NCBI RefSeq assembly: GCF_006496635.1
Contig: NZ_CP022958.1
Coordinates: 372,001 to 436,000, forward strand
Length of the DNA: 64,000 bases
Source: Azoarcus sp. DD4
GTDB lineage: Bacteria > Pseudomonadota > Gammaproteobacteria > Burkholderiales > Rhodocyclaceae
Direction: 5' to 3'
This document shows, piece after piece, positions 28,031 to 35,845 of the stretch (position 1 is the stretch's first letter; each line of letters starts with the position of its first letter). The position numbers and the translations under genes are program-made. A model generated the notes under the pieces. It saw only the letters and a list, made by a program, of their open reading frames with translations, ran no database searches and was not told where the DNA came from.

Positions 28031-29928
28031 GCGCGCCGCTGCCCGAATCCCGCGTGAGCCCGCCCGCGGCGAAGTCCGCCGCCCGGCCGCCCCTCACCGT
28101 GGTGCCTGCCCAACAACCGACCACCGGGTCCGCCATGTTCTCTCCCCGCGTCATCCTCGGCGTCTTCCTCGCGCTGCTCGCGGTGGCCCCGCTGGTGCTG
28201 CCGCCCTTCTACGTCACGCTGCTCAACTACATCGGCCTCTACGCCATGGTGGCGCTCGGCCTGGTGCTCTTGACCGGTGTCGGCGGCCTCACCAGCTTCG
28301 GCCAGGCCGCCTTCGTGGGGCTGGGCGCCTACACCACCGCGCTCTTGTGCACCGCCACCGATCTGCCCGCCTGGCTCGCCTGGGCCGGCGGTTCGCCCTG
28401 GCTGGCGCTGGGGGTGGGCCTGGTCTTCACCGCGGTGGTCGCGGTGGTGCTCGGTTCCCTCACCCTCAAGCTCTCCGGCCACTACCTGCCGCTGGGCACC
28501 ATCGCCTGGGGGATTTCGCTGTACTTCCTGTTCGGCACCATGGAAAGCCTGGGCGGCCACACCGGTCTCACCGGCATTCCGCCGATTTCCATCTTCGGCT
28601 GGGTGCTCGACCAGGGTGAAGAGATCTTCTACCTCATCTGGGTCTTCCTGCTCGCCGCGGTCTTCACCACCCAGAACCTGCTCGATTCCCGCGAAGGCCG
28701 TGCCATCCGCGCCTTGAAGGGCGGCATGGTGATGGCCGAAGCGATGGGGGTCGATACCTCGCGCTCGCGCATGATCATCTTCGTGATCGCCGCGCTGCAC
28801 GCCTGCGCCTCGGGCTGGCTCTACGCCCACATGCAGCGCTTCGTCAATCCGACCCCGTTCGGCCTGCACATCGGCATCGAGTACCTCTTCATGGCGGTGG
28901 TCGGCGGTGCCGGCCACGTCTGGGGCGCGCTGGTGGGCGCCGGCGTCATCACCGTGCTCAAGCAGTGGCTGCAGGACCTGCTGCCCAAGCTCTTCGGCCA
29001 GTCGGGCAACTTCGAAGTCATCGTCTTCGGCCTGATGATGGTGGTGGTGTTGCAACGCGCCCGCGACGGCCTGTGGCCCATCCTCACCAAGCTCGTCCCG
29101 GTCAAAGCGAAGAGGAAGACGTTGGACGCCGCCGCCAAGGAGCTGCCGCGCCGCGAACTGCCCAAGAAGGGCGAGCTCATCCTCGAAGCCAAGAACGTCA
29201 CCCGCAAGTTCGGCGGCCTGGTCGCCAACAACAACATGAGCCTCGAAGTGCGCGCGGGCGAGATCCTCGCGCTGATCGGCCCCAACGGCGCAGGCAAGAG
29301 CACCATGTTCAACCAGATCTCGGGGGTCGACACCCCGACCTCGGGCGAGGTGCTGTTCCGCGGCAAGCCGGTGGCCGGTCACGACTCGCGCGAGATCGCC
29401 CGCATGGGCATGAGCCGCAGCTTCCAGCACGTGAAGTTGCTCCCGACCATGAGCGTGCTCGAGAACGTCGCCATCGGCGGCCACCTGCGCGGCGACAAGG
29501 GCGTGATCAGCTCGGCCTGGCGCATGGACCGCGAAGAAGAGTCGCGCCTCCTGGCAGAAGCGGCCCGCCAGATCGAGCGCGTGGGCCTCGCGGAACACAT
29601 GTTCGACGAAGCCGGCAGCCTCGCGCTCGGCCAGCAGCGCATCCTCGAAATCGCCCGCGCGCTCTGTTCCGACCCCTGCCTGCTGCTGCTCGATGAGCCC
29701 GCCGCGGGGCTCCGCTTCAAGGAGAAGGAAGCGCTCGGCGACCTGATGAAGAAGCTCAGGGCCGAAGGCATGGCCATCCTCTTGGTCGAACACGACATGG
29801 ACTTCGTGATGGGCCTGGTCGATCGGGTGGTGGTGATGGAGTTCGGCGAGAAGATCTCCGAAGGCCTGCCGGAAGACGTGCAGAAAGACCCGAAGGTGCT
29901 CGAAGCCTACCTGGGCGGGGTGGAGTAA
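28027..29928 (+). CDS. Fused LivM-type permease and LivG-type ATPase
   Basis: A 633-aa fusion. Residues about 45-350 form a LivM-type permease (TGVGGLTSFGQAAFVGLGAY; AIKGGMVMAEAMGVD-like segment RALKGGMVMAEAMGVD). A short charged linker (about 360-385) leads to an ATPase with Walker A GPNGAGKS, signature LALGQQRILEIA and Walker B LLLLDEPAAGL. Normally these are two genes. The fusion fixes one permease and one ATPase together, so the complex would need LivH and LivF as partners. The reading frame is continuous with no sign of error at the junction. Confidence 0.9.
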   Translation: MSAPLPESRVSPPAAKSAARPPLTVVPAQQPTTGSAMFSPRVILGVFLALLAVAPLVLPPFYVTLLNYIGLYAMVALGLVLLTGVGGLTSFGQAAFVGLGAYTTALLCTATDLPAWLAWAGGSPWLALGVGLVFTAVVAVVLGSLTLKLSGHYLPLGTIAWGISLYFLFGTMESLGGHTGLTGIPPISIFGWVLDQGEEIFYLIWVFLLAAVFTTQNLLDSREGRAIRALKGGMVMAEAMGVDTSRSRMIIFVIAALHACASGWLYAHMQRFVNPTPFGLHIGIEYLFMAVVGGAGHVWGALVGAGVITVLKQWLQDLLPKLFGQSGNFEVIVFGLMMVVVLQRARDGLWPILTKLVPVKAKRKTLDAAAKELPRRELPKKGELILEAKNVTRKFGGLVANNNMSLEVRAGEILALIGPNGAGKSTMFNQISGVDTPTSGEVLFRGKPVAGHDSREIARMGMSRSFQHVKLLPTMSVLENVAIGGHLRGDKGVISSAWRMDREEESRLLAEAARQIERVGLAEHMFDEAGSLALGQQRILEIARALCSDPCLLLLDEPAAGLRFKEKEALGDLMKKLRAEGMAILLVEHDMDFVMGLVDRVVVMEFGEKISEGLPEDVQKDPKVLEAYLGGVE

Positions 29929-29931
29929 ATC

Positions 29932-30693
29932 ATGGCGAACGAAACCAAGAACAAGGTGCTGGAGATCCAGGACCTGTGCGTGGCCTACGGCAAGGTGGAA
30001 GCGCTCACCAATGCCAACCTGACGGTGGGCGAAGGCCAGATCGTCACCGTGATCGGCCCCAACGGCGCGGGCAAGACGACGATGCTCTCCGCGATCATGG
30101 GCGTGCTCAACTCCAAGGGCAAAGTCCAGTTCGACGGCAGCATCGAAGCGGTGCCGGAAGTCGAACGCATGGTGGCGCGCGGCATGAACCTCGTGCCCGA
30201 AAAGCGCGAACTCTTCGGCGAGATGACGGTGGAGGACAACCTGACGCTGGGCGCCTTCCAGCGCTACCGCATGGGCAAGCGCGACCACGGCCAGACCATG
30301 GAGGAGGTGTATCACCTCTTCCCGCGCTTGAAGGAAAGACGCAGCCAGCTCGCCGGCACGCTGTCGGGCGGCGAGCGCCAGATGCTGGCGGTGGGCCGCG
30401 CGCTGATGGCCAAACCGAAGCTCCTGATGCTGGACGAACCGAGCCTGGGGCTTGCGCCGCTGATCGTGCGCGAGATCTTCCGGATCATCGCGGAGCTGAG
30501 ACGGCGCGGGGTGTCGATCCTGCTGGTCGAGCAGAACGCGCGCGCGGCGCTGCAGGTGGCGGACTACGCCTACGTGCTGGAGACCGGCCAGATCGCGATG
30601 GAAGGGCCGGCGGCGCAGCTGAAGGACGATCCGCGGGTGATCGAGGCTTACCTGGGGCTGGGCGGCAAGCATCAGGAGATGTTGGCGACTTGA
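29932..30693 (+). CDS. ABC importer ATP-binding protein, LivF family
   Basis: A 253-aa ATPase with Walker A GPNGAGKTTM, signature TLSGGERQMLAVGRAL and Walker B LLMLDEPSLGLAP, the typical LivF set. It starts 3 bp after the fusion gene and ends the importer operon. Together with the fused LivG domain it makes the heterodimeric ATPase. Confidence 0.92.
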   Translation: MANETKNKVLEIQDLCVAYGKVEALTNANLTVGEGQIVTVIGPNGAGKTTMLSAIMGVLNSKGKVQFDGSIEAVPEVERMVARGMNLVPEKRELFGEMTVEDNLTLGAFQRYRMGKRDHGQTMEEVYHLFPRLKERRSQLAGTLSGGERQMLAVGRALMAKPKLLMLDEPSLGLAPLIVREIFRIIAELRRRGVSILLVEQNARAALQVADYAYVLETGQIAMEGPAAQLKDDPRVIEAYLGLGGKHQEMLAT

Positions 30694-30894
30694 GGCCGGC
30701 AACCTGAGGCGGGTGTCCCGCGATGTCCGATGCCCGGGTTTTCGCGGCGAAAACCGGCTCGTCCGCGAAGGATTCCGGTTCGTTGAACGAAAGTCGTAGT
30801 GGCGGTGCGATCGGATGTTTTCGCGCGGGGCGGAAATTGTATGCAGAATGCTACGTCAGGATGTTACGAGCTGCCCCGAATCCCGCGACGGTGC

Positions 30895-30900
30895 TAGAAT
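30895..30900 (+). promoter_or_regulatory. Possible -10 element of the HU gene
   Basis: TAGAAT lies 48 bp before the HU start in the 255-bp gap after livF, which otherwise contains no gene that I can support. A convincing -35 was not found, so this is tentative. Confidence 0.3.
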
Positions 30901-30948
30901 CCGGCCCGTAGAACCACATCACTTCCCTAATACCAATCGAGGAAAAGC

Positions 30949-31224
30949 ATGAACAAAGGTGAATTCGTCGAAGCCCTGGCCGACCGTCTGGATGTATCCC
31001 GCGCTCAAGCTGACCGCGCCCTGTCTGCCGTGCTCGACATCATCTCCGAGCAACTCGGCAAGGGTGAAAAAGTGGCGTTCACCGGCTTTGGCTCCTTCGA
31101 GGTCTCCGAGCGTGCTGCCCGCACCGGCCGTAACCCGCAAACCGGCGCGACGATCGAAATCGCCGCTTCCAGCGTGCCCAAGTTCACTGCCGGCGCCACG
31201 CTGAAGGCCGCAGTCAACAAGTAA
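30949..31224 (+). CDS. hupB: DNA-binding protein HU-beta
   Basis: A 91-aa HU/IHF-family protein (MNKGEFVEALADRLDVS; FTGFGSFEV; GRNPQTGATIEI; PKFTAGATLKAAVNK), the standard length and arm motif of HU-beta. It compacts and bends DNA in the nucleoid. AGGAAAAGC precedes the ATG. It is followed by a strong terminator, so it is monocistronic. Confidence 0.95.
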   Translation: MNKGEFVEALADRLDVSRAQADRALSAVLDIISEQLGKGEKVAFTGFGSFEVSERAARTGRNPQTGATIEIAASSVPKFTAGATLKAAVNK

Positions 31225-31250
31225 TACCCCCTGACGTTTTCCGTCATTCG

Positions 31251-31293
31251 GCGGCCCGGTTAACGTAAGTTGCCGGGCCGCTTGCATTTTTTT
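31251..31293 (+). terminator. Rho-independent terminator of hupB
   Basis: Perfect 9-bp stem GCGGCCCGG/CCGGGCCGC with a 13-base loop, followed after five bases by seven T residues, 27 bp downstream of the HU stop. Confidence 0.85.
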
Positions 31294-31676
31294 CCGACGC
31301 GTCGACAAAAAGACGCTATAATCCGCCCCGTTGTGCAATGCAGCAGCAGGGCCATGGTGATTCTGTCGCGGGACTCTCCCGCCGATCCGGCCCCAGGGAC
31401 TGTATCCACAGCCCCATCGCCTCCGACCTCCCGCCGAACTCCATTCGTTCTTCCGATCGTCTGGCATCGTGACAACCGGTTGGTGCCGATGCGCGGTCGA
31501 GCCGGCATGTGTTCGTTTTCCATGCCGTAGTCGACCGGCCCACGCCCATCGCGCGCTTGTCGCCTTTGCGCCCCGTTCTCGTTTACCACGAGTCCGGGCG
31601 GTGCGATGCCATGCGACCCGTTTTCGCGGGTCCGAACCCGGTCCGGCCACAAGCTGGTCCGAAATAAGGAAGACAC
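31294..31676 (+). promoter_or_regulatory. Long untranslated leader of the DEAD-box helicase gene with a TATAAT element
   Basis: A 380-bp stretch without a supportable gene. A consensus TATAAT is at 31317-31322, in GACGCTATAATCCGC, giving a leader of about 345 nt before the helicase start if transcription begins there. No clear -35 is seen. Long leaders are typical of autoregulated DEAD-box helicase genes such as cold-inducible ones, which makes post-transcriptional control plausible. Confidence 0.5.
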
Positions 31677-32993
31677 ATGACTTTCCAGAGCCTCGGCCTC
31701 GCCGAAGAACTCATTTCCGCCATTGAACAAAGCGGTTACACCACGCCGACCCCGGTGCAGATGCAGGCGATTCCCGCCGCCATCGCCGGTGCCGACCTGC
31801 TGGTGTCCTCGCATACCGGTAGCGGCAAGACCGCTGCCTTCACGCTGCCGTCGCTGCATCGCCTGGCCGGCCGTCGTCCGGCGCCGGGCAGCGGCCCGCG
31901 CGTGCTGGTGCTGACCCCGACGCGCGAACTCGCCCAACAGGTCGAGCAGGCGGTCAAGACCTATGGCCGCGCACTGCGCTGGCTCAATACCGCCTGCCTG
32001 GTCGGCGGCGCGCCTTTCTTCGCCCAGGTGAAGCAGCTCAGCCGTCCGGTCGACGTGATCGTGGCCACGCCGGGCCGCCTGCTGGACCACCTCAATCGCC
32101 GCAAGCTCAAGCTGTCGGACATCGAGGTGCTGGTGCTCGACGAAGCCGACCGCATGTTGGACATGGGCTTCGCCGAGGACATCGAGGCCATCGTCGGCGC
32201 GACCCCCGCTTCGCGCCAGACCCTGCTGTTCTCCGCCACGCTGGACGGCGTGGTCGGTGCGCTTGCCAACAAGCTCACCCGCAATCCGCAGCGCATCGAG
32301 ATCGCCACGACCGAGGCCAAGCGCGGCAACATCGAGCAGCGCCTGATGTTCGCCGACGACATGGGCCACAAGAGCCGCCTGCTCGAAGCCCTGCTCGGCA
32401 CCGACGGCCTGCAACAGGCCGTGGTGTTCACCGCGACCAAGCGCAGCGCCGACGAGCTGTCGCTCAGCCTGCAGGAAAAGGGCTTCGCCGCCGCCGCGCT
32501 GCATGGCGACATGCACCAGACGGTGCGCAACCGCACCCTGCAGCGCCTGCGCCAGGGCCGCATCGGCGTGCTGGTGGCGACCGACGTGGCTGCCCGCGGC
32601 ATCGACGTCGCCGGCATCAGCCACGTCATCAACTTCGATCCGCCGCGTCAGGTCGAGGACTATGTGCACCGTATCGGCCGTACCGGCCGCGCCGGTCGCG
32701 ACGGTATCGCGATCACCCTGTCGGGTCCGCGTGAAACCGGCCTGATCCGCGCGATCGAGCGCTTCACCGGTGATCGTCTCGAAGTGCATACCATCCCGGG
32801 GCTGGAGCCGGCGCCGCGCCGTCCGTCCGCGCCGCGCCCTGCCGGTGCCGGTCGTCCGCGCTTCGGCAGCGGTGGCAAGCCGGGTGGTGGCTACGCCGGC
32901 CGCGGCAATAGCGGTGGTTATGGCCGCGACGGTCATCCCTCCCGCGGCGAGCGCAGCCATGGTGACCGCCGCGAGCGTGGTCCGCGCGGCTGA
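31677..32993 (+). CDS. DEAD-box RNA helicase, RhlE type
   Basis: A 438-aa ATP-dependent RNA helicase. Q motif is in PTPVQMQAIP, motif I SHTGSGKT (45-52), motif II DEAD in LVLDEADRML, motif III SAT in LFSATLD, motif VI HRIGRTGRAG. After the two RecA domains comes a basic glycine/arginine-rich tail (about residues 375-438) as in RhlE proteins, which helps bind RNA. Roles in ribosome assembly and RNA turnover are known for the family. Confidence 0.9.
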   Translation: MTFQSLGLAEELISAIEQSGYTTPTPVQMQAIPAAIAGADLLVSSHTGSGKTAAFTLPSLHRLAGRRPAPGSGPRVLVLTPTRELAQQVEQAVKTYGRALRWLNTACLVGGAPFFAQVKQLSRPVDVIVATPGRLLDHLNRRKLKLSDIEVLVLDEADRMLDMGFAEDIEAIVGATPASRQTLLFSATLDGVVGALANKLTRNPQRIEIATTEAKRGNIEQRLMFADDMGHKSRLLEALLGTDGLQQAVVFTATKRSADELSLSLQEKGFAAAALHGDMHQTVRNRTLQRLRQGRIGVLVATDVAARGIDVAGISHVINFDPPRQVEDYVHRIGRTGRAGRDGIAITLSGPRETGLIRAIERFTGDRLEVHTIPGLEPAPRRPSAPRPAGAGRPRFGSGGKPGGGYAGRGNSGGYGRDGHPSRGERSHGDRRERGPRG

Positions 32994-33012
32994 ACGTACG
33001 ACGCCCCAAAGC

Positions 33013-33039
33013 AAAAACCCGCCGTGAGGCGGGTTTTTT
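33013..33039. terminator. Rho-independent terminator after the helicase gene
   Basis: AAAAACCCGCC-GTGA-GGCGGGTTTTTT, a strong stem with T-run on the plus strand and a matching A-run, so it can end both the helicase transcript and the convergent nusB operon. Confidence 0.9.
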
Positions 33040-33078
33040 GTTTCGGGCCGGACCTGGCCCGATGGACGTGATGTCTGT

Positions 33079-33546
33079 TCAGGCGGAGCCGGCAGCACCA
33101 TCTTTCTTTGCGCGTGCAGCTTCGACTTCCAGCGCGCGCAGCTGTGCAGCGAGCTTGTCGAGCACGCCATTGACAAAGCGGTGACCGTCGGTGCCGCCGT
33201 AGCCCTTGGCGAGCTCGATGGCCTCGTTGATGACCACGCGGTAGGGCGTTTCGATGTTGTGCTTCAACTCGTGGGTGCCGAGCAGCAGGATGGCGCGCTC
33301 GATCGGCGACAGCTCGTCTATCGGGCGGTGAATGAAGGGGGCGAACTCCGCCTGCAGGCTTTCCACGTTGTCCAGCGTGCCGCGCAGCAGCATCACGAAA
33401 AGCTCGCGGTCGACCTTGTCGAAGTTCTCCGCTTCGGATTCGACGTGGGCTTCGACCACCTGCGGCGAATTGCCCGACAGCAGCCACTGGTAGACGCCCT
33501 GCAGGGCGAGTTCACGGGCGCGGCGACGCGCCATCTTGGTGCTCAT
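33079..33546 (-). CDS. nusB: Transcription antitermination factor NusB
   Basis: A 155-aa NusB (ARELALQGVYQWLLSGN; IERAILLLGTHEL; NEAIELAKGYGGTDGHRFVNGVLDKL). It binds rRNA boxA RNA with NusE. It is the last gene of the riboflavin operon and overlaps ribH by 4 bp, a common bacterial linkage. Confidence 0.95.
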   Translation of the reverse strand: MSTKMARRRARELALQGVYQWLLSGNSPQVVEAHVESEAENFDKVDRELFVMLLRGTLDNVESLQAEFAPFIHRPIDELSPIERAILLLGTHELKHNIETPYRVVINEAIELAKGYGGTDGHRFVNGVLDKLAAQLRALEVEAARAKKDGAAGSA

Positions 33547-34013
33547 TGCACGACCTTCAGCAGATTGGCCATCTCGACCGCGGTGCGCGCGCAGTCGCTG
33601 CCCTTTTCCTGCATGCGGGCCAGCGCCTGGTCGTCGTCCTCGGTGGTGAGCACGCCGTTGGCGATGGGCACGCCGGTATCCAGGCCGATGCGGGTGATGC
33701 CGGCGCCCATTTCGTTGGAGACCAGCTCGAAGTGGTAGGTTTCGCCGCGGATGACCGCACCCAGCGCGACCAGCGCGTCGAACTTGCCGGAGAGGCCCAT
33801 CTTCTGCAGCACCAGGGGGATTTCCAGCGCGCCCGGCACGGTGGCGATGCGGATGAGGTCAGGCGAGACGCCGAGCTTGAGCAGTTCGGCGGTGCAGGCT
33901 GACAGCAGGCCTTCGCAGACGTCCTGGTTGAAGCGGCTCATGACGATGCCGACGCGCAGGCCTTTGCCGTCCAGGTCGGGTTCGAATTCAGCGATGTTGT
34001 CGTAGCGGGCCAT
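33543..34013 (-). CDS. ribH: 6,7-dimethyl-8-ribityllumazine synthase
   Basis: A 156-aa lumazine synthase. SRFNQDVCEGLLSACTAEL, the VPGALEIPL motif and ALGAVIRGETYHFELV (catalytic His) are present. It condenses the ribityl-uracil amine with dihydroxybutanone phosphate, the product of the ribBX gene just upstream. Confidence 0.95.
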   Translation of the reverse strand: MARYDNIAEFEPDLDGKGLRVGIVMSRFNQDVCEGLLSACTAELLKLGVSPDLIRIATVPGALEIPLVLQKMGLSGKFDALVALGAVIRGETYHFELVSNEMGAGITRIGLDTGVPIANGVLTTEDDDQALARMQEKGSDCARTAVEMANLLKVVQ

Positions 34014-34071
34014 GGTGTGTTTGTCTGTTCTGTTAGTGTGATGAAGGCGCCGTGTGCGGGCGCCCGAGGGG

Positions 34072-35163
34072 TCAGGTCTTGTCGACGAAGCCGGTGATCT
34101 CGAGGCCGAAGCCGGCCATGCTCGGGATCTTGCGTGGGTTGGCGAGCAGGCGCATCTTGCCGACGCCGAGCGACTTGAGGATCTGGGCGCCGACGCCGAA
34201 CAGGCGCGGATCCCACTTCACCGGGCGTTCGGCCGCGGTGCCGGTGAGGTTGGCGAGCAGGTCCTGGCCGGACTGCGGCCGGTAGAGCAGCACGATGGCG
34301 CCGGCCTGGGCCTGGGCGATCGCGGCCAGCGCATCGTTTACCGCGAAGCTGTGGCGGCCGCTGGCCGGGTCGAGGAAGTCGACCACCGAGATCGGCTCGT
34401 GCACCCGCACCAGGGTTTCGGCGTCCGGGCGGATGTCGCCGCGGGTGAGCGCGAAGTGGATGTCGCCCGAGGTGCGGTCCTCGAACGCGGACAGGCGGAA
34501 GCGACCGTGCGGCGTGTCGACGTCCTTCTCGGTGACCTTCTCGACCAGGTGCTCGGTGGCCGCGCGGTACTCGATCAGGTCGCGGATGGCGCCGATCTTG
34601 AGGCCGTGCTCGGCGGCGAATTCCACCAGATCCGGCAGGCGGGCCATGGTGCCGTCGTCCTTGAGGATCTCGCAGATCACCGCGGCGGGTTCGAGCCCGG
34701 CGAGTTGGGCGAGGTCGCAGCCGGCCTCGGTGTGGCCGGCGCGGATCAGCACGCCGCCCTTCTGTGCGGTGAGCGGGAAGATGTGGCCGGGCATCACGAT
34801 GTCGTCCGGCTTGGCGTGGCGGGCGACCGCAACCTGCACGGTGCGGGCGCGGTCGTGCGCCGAGATGCCGGTGGTGACGCCGGTGGCCGCTTCGATCGAC
34901 ACGGTGAAGGCGGTGCCGTGCGGTGTGCGGTTGTCGCGCACCATCTGCTGCAGGCCGAGTTGGCGGCAGCGTTCGTCGGTGAGCGTCAGGCAGATCAGGC
35001 CGCGGCCGTACTTGGCCATGAAGTTGATCGCCTCGGGCGTGACGAATTCGGCGGCCATCACCAGGTCGCCTTCGTTCTCGCGGTCTTCTTCGTCGACGAG
35101 GATGACCATCTTGCCGGCACGGATGTCGGCGATGATGTCGGTGATCGGGGCGAGTGCGCTCAT
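34072..35163 (-). CDS. ribB: Dihydroxybutanone phosphate synthase with degenerate GTP cyclohydrolase II-like domain (RibBX type)
   Basis: A 363-aa protein starting at the ATG at 35163, overlapping ribE by 4 bp. The N-terminal half is a complete DHBP synthase (VDEEDRENEGDLV near 23-35, HTEAGCDL near 150). The C-terminal half resembles GTP cyclohydrolase II, but where that enzyme has its zinc cysteines (LTGDVFGSLRCDCG) this protein reads PISVVDFLDPASGRHSF. It should therefore lack cyclohydrolase activity and match the RibBX variant described in Proteobacteria. A separate ribA must exist elsewhere. Confidence 0.9.
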   Translation of the reverse strand: MSALAPITDIIADIRAGKMVILVDEEDRENEGDLVMAAEFVTPEAINFMAKYGRGLICLTLTDERCRQLGLQQMVRDNRTPHGTAFTVSIEAATGVTTGISAHDRARTVQVAVARHAKPDDIVMPGHIFPLTAQKGGVLIRAGHTEAGCDLAQLAGLEPAAVICEILKDDGTMARLPDLVEFAAEHGLKIGAIRDLIEYRAATEHLVEKVTEKDVDTPHGRFRLSAFEDRTSGDIHFALTRGDIRPDAETLVRVHEPISVVDFLDPASGRHSFAVNDALAAIAQAQAGAIVLLYRPQSGQDLLANLTGTAAERPVKWDPRLFGVGAQILKSLGVGKMRLLANPRKIPSMAGFGLEITGFVDKT

Positions 35164-35774
35164 GCCTTGTCCTTGGATTCTTCTTCGCGCCAGGCGAGCA
35201 TGCGCTCGACGTAGCGGGCGATGAGGTCGATCTCGAGGTTGACCCGGCTGCCCGGCTCGAGGTGCTTGAGGTTGGTCACCGCCACGGTGTGCGGGATCAG
35301 GTTGATCGAGAAGTCCGGCCCTTCGACACGGTTCACCGTGAGGCTGACGCCGTTGACCGTGACCGAGCCCTTCTTCGCGATGTAGCCGGCGATGGCGCCG
35401 GGGGCGCGGATAACCAGTTCGTGGCTTTCGCCCACCGGCGCGAACTTCAGCACTTCGCCGACGCCGTCCACATGGCCGGTGACCAGATGGCCGCCGAGGC
35501 GGTCGGACAGCTGCAGCGCCTTTTCGAGGTTGAGCTCGTTGCCGACGGCATCCAGCCCGACGGTGCAGTTGAGGGTCTCGCGCGAGACGTCGAACTTGAC
35601 GCGCTGGCCGTCGCGCTCGATCACGGTAAGGCAGACGCCGCTGTTGGCGATGCTGTCGCCGATCTGCACGTCGGAAAGGTCGAGCGTGGCGGTGTCCACG
35701 GTCAGGCGCAGGCCATCGGCGAGGGGCTCGATGTGTTCGATACGGCCGCAAGCGGCCACGATGCCGGAGAACAT
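35160..35774 (-). CDS. ribE: Riboflavin synthase alpha chain
   Basis: A 204-aa riboflavin synthase with two lumazine-binding repeats (MFSGIVAACGRIEHIEPL and HLVTGHVDGVGEVL; motif GDSIANSGVCLTV). It dismutates two lumazines into riboflavin. It is the first gene of ribE-ribBX-ribH-nusB; ribD is not in the window, and the 70 bp upstream leave no room for an FMN riboswitch. Confidence 0.94.
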   Translation of the reverse strand: MFSGIVAACGRIEHIEPLADGLRLTVDTATLDLSDVQIGDSIANSGVCLTVIERDGQRVKFDVSRETLNCTVGLDAVGNELNLEKALQLSDRLGGHLVTGHVDGVGEVLKFAPVGESHELVIRAPGAIAGYIAKKGSVTVNGVSLTVNRVEGPDFSINLIPHTVAVTNLKHLEPGSRVNLEIDLIARYVERMLAWREEESKDKA

Positions 35775-35845
35775 GAAGGGACTGACGGAAAAGGGGAAAG
35801 CGGGATTGTAGGCGAAAACGGGCGAAAGCCGGCGCCCGGTTCTTG

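Noticed and set aside
35775..35845. FMN riboswitch before ribE
   Set aside because: Only about 70 bp separate ribE and dsbD, too short for the conserved FMN aptamer, and no RFN-type motifs are seen.
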